From the NCBI RefSeq assembly GCF_025602895.1, contig NW_026516215.1, positions 434,001-498,000 of the forward strand: DNA of 64,000 nucleotides, given 5' to 3'. This document shows positions 57,913 to 64,000 of this stretch, one piece after another. The notes below the pieces were generated by a model. The model was not told the DNA's origin and ran no database searches. It worked only from the letters and a program-made list of their open reading frames with translations. The translations under genes were made by a program, and so were the position numbers. The first letter of the stretch is position 1. Every line of letters starts with the position of its first letter. The stretch is from Polychytrium aggregatum (taxonomy: Eukaryota > Chytridiomycota > Chytridiomycetes > Polychytriales).

Positions 57913-59689
57913 CTAGTTCGGGTTCAGGAGGCTTTTGCCCTTTCGCGGACCAGGGCCGGGGCTGAAGGCTCGCGCCGGAGGCGAGTGTGGTCGGTTGATG
58001 ATCGGCGGCGGAGTGCGCGGACGCAGAGGAAGTCGCGGACGCAGGGCCGAGCCACTCGAGACCCGGTTCAGAGGAACAAATCGGTCTCGAGCGGGGTCTT
58101 CCTCGACCACAGAGTGTCGCTTGAAGTCTGGGTCGAGCCTCTGCCAAGTTGGAAATTGAGATGGAAAGTGTCAGTGTCCAGATATTGAGGCTGATGTGGT
58201 AAGGTGGAAGGGATGGATGGATGGATGGATGGATGGATGGATGGGGCAAGGTCATTTCCGCCAGGGAACAAGCTGTGTGATCCATCATGGCCATCGCCAG
58301 ATCGAATGTAGACTCGCATGGGTGCGAAACGGTGGGTGACGGAGGGCTGTCGCAGAGCACAACGTCATTGGCTTTACCTTGCTGGCGGCAACATCGTGGG
58401 AATACATGGCCTGGATCTGAAGGTTGGCACTCTTGAGATCCATGTATCTTGACCACAGCTCCTGTGCGATGGGTATCCCAGGTTGAGATGGGGGCTGGTG
58501 CGTGAGTTAAGGGCGAGGGTGTGAATGGGGGCTCCCGGCCGTTGTCTGAAGCAGAGTCGCTGGTACACATCGATTCAAGGGGCGAATGCAAGTGACACCC
58601 ACCTCGTATGGCATGTACGAAGCACCAAGCTCCATGGCAGAGTGGGTTGAGAGTGGGCGAGATGCCGGGGGCTGTGCTTGCATGAGCTGTGGTGGAAGAG
58701 ATCCCCCGGAGGTTCGGATGAGAATTCACATATGCACATCAAGCACGGGCAGGCAAGGCAGAGGCTGGTGCCTGACACAACATGGACATTGATCGATCGA
58801 GGGAACTGACATGGCTCGAGGGCCAGGTGTAGTCCAAAGGACCCTCATAGGCAATGCCCGGCAACATCTGTTTGCACACTTACGTTTCCGTTGGTTAGTG
58901 TCATCAGATATGTCTCAAGATGCTCGTTGAAGGCAGTCAGCTCTCGGATCCGGCTGTTGAGTTCTCGGGTCTTGTCCTGGCGGGATATCGACCGGCAGAT
59001 TAGTACGCGAGTCGATAGCAGAGCAAGCCGGCTTTCACAGCAGATTGAGAGCGAGGAGGGCTACTCACGGCCACAATGTCATTCATCTCTTCGAGCGTGA
59101 AAGCGCCGGCCTTCATCTCTTGGCGTTCCTTTTCGACCTTTTCGCAGCGATCCAAAAGGAGAGAGTACTTGACTTGCAGCTCGCGGCGAAGTTCTTCCTC
59201 CTGGGCATGGGATTGCTTGAGGGTCTCGACCTTGGCCTCGTACTGGGAAATGATGGTGTCCTTCTGGGAGATGGATTTTGCCAGCAGAAAGGACTGGTAC
59301 CACTCCTTGATGCGAGACAGATTGAAGGAGCTCCGGAGGAAGAGCTTGTATTCGCCCGTGGAGCTGTTGATGGTGACTGTCAGGACTGGCCCGCACACTC
59401 CAGGGAACTCGTCCTGGTACTTGACGTGGCTGACCTTGCCGGCCATGCTGATGGAGACGTTCTGGGCGCTGAATTCGCAACGCTCGTTCAGCTGCACCCG
59501 AACCTTGGTCCATTTGTAGATGTCGCCGACGATCTGACCGCTCCGCACCAGCAGCGTTCCTTCGCGGATGACGATGGAGCCACTTGAGTAGTGCGACCGG
59601 TTGCGCATCAAGCTGGGAAACGATCGCACTTCCTGGACCTCGAGCAGACGAAAGTCGGACTTGTCTCGTTCGCCGTGTTGCAGTGCCAT
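57913..59689 (-). CDS. Unknown protein with an N-terminal PH-like region and coiled coil
   Basis: Reverse multi-exon gene starting MALQHGERDKSDFRL at 59689. The first exon (to about 59068) has strand-rich sequence (SGSIVIREGTLLVRSGQ, YKWTKVRVQLNERCEF, GEYKLFLRSSFNLSRIKEWYQSFLL), consistent with a PH-like domain (the last block resembles a PH C-terminal helix). A coiled coil follows: KVETLKQSHAQEEELRRELQ, EKERQEMKAGAF. Later exons encode KTRELNSRIRELTAFNEHLE (about 58970-58885), LPGIAYEGPLDYTW (about 58860-58815) and ELWSRYMDLKSANLQIQAMY (about 58465-58400). The last exon is Pro/Arg-rich, ending KGKSLLNPN at 57913. No family recognised; role unknown. Confidence 0.62.
58211..58245 (+). repeat. 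(ATGG)n microsatellite in intron
   Basis: Eight to nine ATGG units within an intron of the coiled-coil gene. Confidence 0.9.
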
Positions 59690-60742
59690 GGCCGATATGA
59701 AGTGGGGGGGGGGAAGTATATGGGAGCGAAAGGGAAGCGGATGTGTGGGTAGAAGTTTGGGGGGGGTGGACTTGATTGAATGTAATCAGATGGAGTTCGT
59801 GCAGAGGTGAAGCGAGATAGAGTTCGTGTGGACGGGATGTAGCGGGGACCGGGTTTTGGCTGCACGATTATGGAGGCTGGTCGTCGAAATGACGGCTGGG
59901 AGACAATGTAAGGTGCTGTCGCCCAGGGTGTTGGCGTTGCTGCAGGATCGTTGCCGTGCAATATCGCTGGGTTCTGTTGTGTGGCAACAGACAAGACGGA
60001 TGCTTGTTGATCGGACTGGTATGCTACGAAGGGTGGGGACGAATGCGAATGCGGTCTCGGGGAGAAGTGGTCTTGGAGACTGCAGCGATGCTATTGGCAA
60101 AACTCGAAGGACAGGACCAGCACCGTTGGTGAGCTGTGATGGAGAGAATGCTGGTTCGACTGGGAGATGGAGGGAGGGAAGGAAGCCGCACCAAGCGATG
60201 GCTTCTTCCCGAAGCGCCTGTCCGGGAACCGGGGGGTTATATATCCGCCGCGGGAGGATCCGAAACTTGCAGACACCCGACCTGGCCGGTCGACGAACGA
60301 CCGAACACCAGACGGTCGAACGACCGACAAGGCCAGGCGATGCACGTTTGCTCTTGATCCCCTCACTCTCCGCCCCGCCAGTCCCGTATCTCAGCCGTCC
60401 CTCGGGCACGGACAGGGCTGGGACGCACTCTCGAGATGGGAGCTCGCGGCCGCAGCCATGCGGGATGTGCATCGGCATTGCCAGCGTCTCCGGTTTGGTT
60501 GTCCGATATATGGGCGACGCGGCATGTCCAGCCACCGAATCTGCGATGGAGGAATGGGGGGGGGATCGGCCACCGCTGTCCAATGCTCAGACCGATGGTG
60601 TTCACGACTGACAACATGGTGGGCCGCTTGCCGCTGAGGGTAACGGCAGAATGGGGGCGGGCAGACCGGCTGGCAGATGCGAATAAGCTGGGAGCGGTCG
60701 AGGAAGGCCCGCTTGTCCGGGGGACGGCGTTGGGATTGCACA

Positions 60743-60803
60743 CAGCGGCAACTCGAAGCATAGCAGCAACTCGAAGCATAGCAGCAACTCGAAGCATAGC
60801 AGC
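60743..60803 (+). repeat. 18-base tandem repeat
   Basis: Three perfect copies of AGCAGCAACTCGAAGCAT plus a partial fourth. Confidence 0.9.
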
Positions 60804-61127
60804 AACAGCAAGGGCGGCACAGACCGCATAAGCACGGGAGGGATGCCTTCCAGACCCGCATCAGCATGAATGCCCCACCAAGGCGGCTGCATCGAATACG
60901 AGTTGAGCGATCGACTGGGTGCGTTTGGTGGTCAGCGGATGAAGACGGTGCGCGGCGACTGCGATCAAGGGGCTCGAGTCGAGCCGAGGAAGTATTGGAT
61001 GTCGGCGGACGAGAGCGAGCGATCGGCGATCGGTGATATGCATTCGCGGCGTGGGATGCACACGGATCTGTTGCGATATTGCGGTGTGATGTCGATGATG
61101 GCGCTGCTGCTGAGATCGAGACGAGCG

Positions 61128-61220
61128 ACATTAACGACATTAACGACATTAACATTAACGACATTAACATGAACAACACTTACAACATTAACATCAACAA
61201 CAACACCAACAACATCAACA
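61128..61220 (+). repeat. ACATTAACG / AACAACATC minisatellite
   Basis: Repeated 6-12 base units built on ACATTAACG, grading into AACA(A/C)CA(A/T)C units. Confidence 0.8.
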
Positions 61221-61577
61221 ACATCAGCACCAACACCAACACCGACAGCCAAGCGCCAACACCAGCATCGTCAGACATCCGGCGCCGGATGGCATTGGCG
61301 CTGTCGGCGCAGAGCGTCCCACAGGGCCTGTGTCGCGCGTGGCGCTGCGGGCGCGGGTTGGCGCTGCATCCCAGAGCCATGTTCCCACGCCCTGGGCAAC
61401 GCGCCGCCCTGCCGCCGGCTGTCGGCTTCCTGGCCCGCGAAATCGCATATAACTCGCGGTGCTCGCTCGCCGTCGCCGTCGTTGTTGTTAACTTGCCATC
61501 GCCATCGCCATTGCTGTCTGTCAATTGATACTGCAATCGATCCATCCCAATCCATCCTAATCGACAATCCGACAAAA

Positions 61578-62429
61578 ATGAAGCTCTCGTTCGCCGTTGC
61601 CACTCTGCTGGCTGCTCTCGCCGCTTCGTCGTCGGCCTCTTCGTACCCCGACATTGCTGTCGACCTCGGCAACATCCAGGTCCAGAAGCGCGACACTCCG
61701 TCATCGACCTGGTCGGCTCCTGCGTCCCAGGCCACCAACTCCTTCGACAGCGGCTGGTGGGACTGCGAGGAAGTCATGGAGATGGACGAGGAATGCGTCG
61801 ATGTCTCGCCCTCCGAAGCCATGCAACTGAGCCCCAGCAACTGGGACTGCACCGAAGAAGAGTGGATGGATCCCAGCAAGTGGGACTGCGAAGACGAGCC
61901 CATCACCGACTGGGACTGCGAGGCCGACTTTTTGCCCAACACAGGTGCGCATGTTTTTCTGCTCCGAGCCAAGAATCGTCGGCGCATGCACATGTCTCGA
62001 TGGACTTGGGCTGCCGTTGGGCCTATGTTGCCGTGGAGCTATGATGCTGTGGGACCTATGTTACCGTTGGGTCAGCCCACTGGCCCCGACCACTCTCGCC
62101 GTTCCAACGGGCCACAATGTCTCTGTTCTCGAGCCAGGACATGTACTGACAGTGTCCTTTCCTACCCCTACTTGTCCCCAGGCCCGGCCAACTCCACTGC
62201 TCCTTCCAGTGCCCCCATGGTCTCGGCGACCGCCATCGGCTCTGCCACTATCCCACTCTCGACTTGGATTCCCACTTCGTCGCCTTCCCCGTCGCAGAGC
62301 TCCGGAAGCGGCGACCAGAGTGCCGTCAATGCCGCCCACAGCGACGCTCCTCCGTCCCGCACTCCGCCAATTGCTGCGTTCCTCACCACCCTCTCGGTTC
62401 TGGTTGCCGGAGCTATTGTTTTGTTCTAA
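61578..62429 (+). CDS. Secreted, probably GPI-anchored surface protein
   Basis: Exons 61578-61944 and 62182-62429 (TAA) close in phase, giving 204 residues. A signal peptide (MKLSFAVATLLAALAASSSA) is followed by a possible Kex2 site (VQKR). Next is an acidic segment with repeated Trp-Asp-Cys units (WWDCEE, NWDCTEE, KWDCEDE, DWDCEAD), four evenly spaced Cys. A Ser/Thr/Pro-rich stem follows, then a hydrophobic C-terminus (IAAFLTTLSVLVAGAIVLF) with no basic tail, the pattern of a GPI-attachment signal. Likely at cell surface or wall. No known family; the WDCE repeat resembles no domain I can name. Confidence 0.8.
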   Translation: MKLSFAVATLLAALAASSSASSYPDIAVDLGNIQVQKRDTPSSTWSAPASQATNSFDSGWWDCEEVMEMDEECVDVSPSEAMQLSPSNWDCTEEEWMDPSKWDCEDEPITDWDCEADFLPNTGAHVFLLRAKNRRRMHMSRWTWAAVGPMLPWSYDAVGPMLPLGQPTGPDHSRRSNGPQCLCSRARTCTDSVLSYPYLSPGPANSTAPSSAPMVSATAIGSATIPLSTWIPTSSPSPSQSSGSGDQSAVNAAHSDAPPSRTPPIAAFLTTLSVLVAGAIVLF

Positions 62430-63417
62430 TCCTCCACTCTCTCACCTCCATTTTTCTCCCTGGCGTCGGTTGCTCGGTGCAAACTCCACCCATCCTCACG
62501 CAAAATCCATCTCCCCACGGCTCCTTTGCCTGTCCCCTCCCCTCTTCATGTCCACTGTGCATCGATTATCGGCACCTGTCCTCCAGATCGTCGTGCGGTC
62601 GTGCCCGGAGCTAGCTCTGCGGCCCCTCCACTAAGCACCATACATGCAGCGCTTTCTCCGCCTCCTGATATTGGTCGCGCTGGGTGAAGGTTTCCTGCCA
62701 CCTTCTCAGTTTTTTGCTGGTCGTCTCCCCCCCCCTCGCTCTGCTGTCGGGCTCGATGGCCGTCCCTCCTTGTCTTTTTGTTGGCATATTCATTATAATG
62801 TATGTACACTATTTCAGAAAATAACAGCGGGCCACAGTCTCACTTCAATCGAACATGTTTTCTGAAAGAGCTTGCGTCCAACGGAGGCCCCTCTGCAATC
62901 AAGCCTGATGAGCTCGGCAACCTCCAGGTGAAGACCGTGGGTCGCCCTTTTGGCCCTCACAATCGCCCAGCGATGCAAAAGTCCAAGTGTGTGGCAGACA
63001 GATGATCATGGTTTTGGTCAAAGTCTAGTCTTGATCATGGTCGCGGCCCGCACAAGATGCTACGAGCCAACAATTCACCTGTGGGCTGGACCAGATTGCA
63101 GAAGGCTCGACACACCACAGGGATGGGTCGTTGTTCTCGTGCACAATGATCTTGGATCCGCATGATCGATTTTGTGAGCGATCCTCAGCTCGTCCGTCGT
63201 AGTTGTGGCTGCTGCACCGATGCCGTGATTACAGAGAGAGGAACAGCATGGCTCGCGGGAAGCAATGGCGATGCGAATGATGAGGATGTGTGTATTGTGG
63301 AGTCCAGGACAGGTTGCCGACGAACCCAGAACCACGACATCCGGTGTCATTCGGCCCGCAATCAAAATCTTGGAAATGGAGTCAGCCATCGTTGATCGAG
63401 CCGACACGGGATGCCTC
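62430..63417. other. Convergent spacer
   Basis: 3' flanks of the GPI-type gene and the small membrane-protein gene. AT-richer near 62785-62830. TGATCATGG occurs twice (63004-63012 and 63032-63040) and TGATC again at about 63162. No coding signal. Confidence 0.4.
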
Positions 63418-63973
63418 CTATGCCTTTGCAGAGCCGCTGTTGCTGCTGCCACTACTTGTGATCTCCTTGTCTATGATCTCTTCGATCTTGGACCGGGCCG
63501 CCGTCTGCGGCTTGGGTGCCGGAAATGCCTCCTCGAGCCTGTACGAGGCAATCACCCCACAGAGCGCAAAGGTGAAGAGTCCTGGGTGCCGCCAACGGGT
63601 CCAGGTCGTTCGTTGGCATTCGTATGGTGGGGGGGGAGGGCGGTTGTTGGTACGCAAAAAAATGGTGTTGAGGGAAGTGCGGTTCGCCAGCACCAAAGGC
63701 GGCAAAAGCAGCGGCATTTAGCATTATGAGCACCATGTCCAGCCCTTCTAAACCCGAGGAGCACCCATTGCGATGCCGGACGCTCGAGCAGCACCAGTCT
63801 CATGGTCCTCTGTTCATGCACGGTCCATCCTCACCAAGGCTAACATAGAGCTTCTGTCTTGGCGGCAGGCGCTGGTAGGCAGCTCCGAAATCGCCAACCG
63901 CAGGCGCCTTGGGCTTTGGGGAGGGATCGTGCTTGGATGGATACGCCGGAGTGGGTTTCGGTTTGGCAGACAT
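63418..63973 (-). CDS. Small single-span membrane protein (100 aa), unknown
   Basis: Exons 63973-63835 and 63581-63418 (TAG) close in phase for 100 residues. The Lys/Pro-rich N-terminus (MSAKPKPTPAYPSKHDPSPK) is followed by FGAAYQRLPPRQKLYVSLG, and the splice creates one hydrophobic helix (LYVSLGLFTFALCGVIASY). The tail is charged (AARSKIEEIIDKEI) and then Ser-rich. Size and topology resemble mitochondrial inner-membrane accessory proteins, but I recognise no family and see no clear presequence. Confidence 0.7.
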
Positions 63974-64000
63974 TGTGGCGATCAGGTACGGATGCTTGGG

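Larger units (their letters stand above)
59690..61577. other. 1.9-kb divergent spacer with repeats
   Basis: Promoters of the coiled-coil gene and the GPI-type gene. It holds G-runs (59704-59712, 59759-59766, 60557-60564), an AGCAGCAACTCGAAGCAT array (60743-60803) and an ACATTAAC-type array (61128-61190). Long frames on both strands have no domain and read through repeats. Confidence 0.45.

Overview
The window reads as nuclear DNA of a GC-rich, intron-dense fungus, most likely a chytrid. Genes carry many short GT..AG introns. The set of orthologues is fungal (Mex67, Ncs6, Yip1, Rom2-type RhoGEF, PAPS-reductase-type FAD synthase). A FOR20/CEP20 centriole gene points to a fungus that still makes flagellated zoospores. 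I could not name the species. I rebuilt exon structures by hand from splice consensus and reading phase; where I give exact exons, the phases close.

Layout. 0-7 kb: the 3' end of an unknown gene, a transposon relic, and a reverse-strand TBC1D9-like Rab-GAP (GRAM-GRAM-TBC-EF hand). 7-11.3 kb: YIP1 (ER/Golgi trafficking) and NCS6/CTU1 (tRNA thiolation) on the forward strand. 11.3-16 kb: a transposon relic, a small secreted I9 inhibitor-like protein, and a nearly full-length Fanzor (eukaryotic TnpB-like RNA-guided nuclease). 17-22 kb: a rhomboid protease, a DEDDh exonuclease and Rheb. 22-26.5 kb: an IQ-CH-DH RhoGEF. 28-31 kb: the splicing factor CWC22. 31-37 kb: a Rom2-like Rho1 GEF (DEP-DH-PH-CNH). 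38-43 kb: FOR20, a COX7C-like subunit, and FAD synthase converging on MEX67 (43-48 kb). 48-64 kb: small and unknown genes, namely a coiled-coil tail-anchored protein, a two-exon protein of unknown family, a coiled-coil protein, a GPI-type secreted protein and a small single-span membrane protein.

The most notable system is the Fanzor locus. The long reverse-strand frame at 13.1-15.5 kb has paired N-terminal zinc knuckles, a nuclear-localisation-like basic start, RuvC-I, the Fanzor-type RuvC-II region and a zinc finger. The RuvC-III motif (RDINASRNM) is also present but lies in a different frame, so the copy looks recently broken. At least five shorter stretches in the same 64 kb (0.5, 11.6, 31.2, 48.9 and 53.4 kb) resemble its 3' third, where the guide RNA is encoded in known Fanzor loci. 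They look like a dispersed family of Fanzor 3' ends.

Tandem repeats are common in introns and spacers. Three hexanucleotide arrays share a GATG core, and many 10-22 bp minisatellites occur, some abutting splice acceptors.
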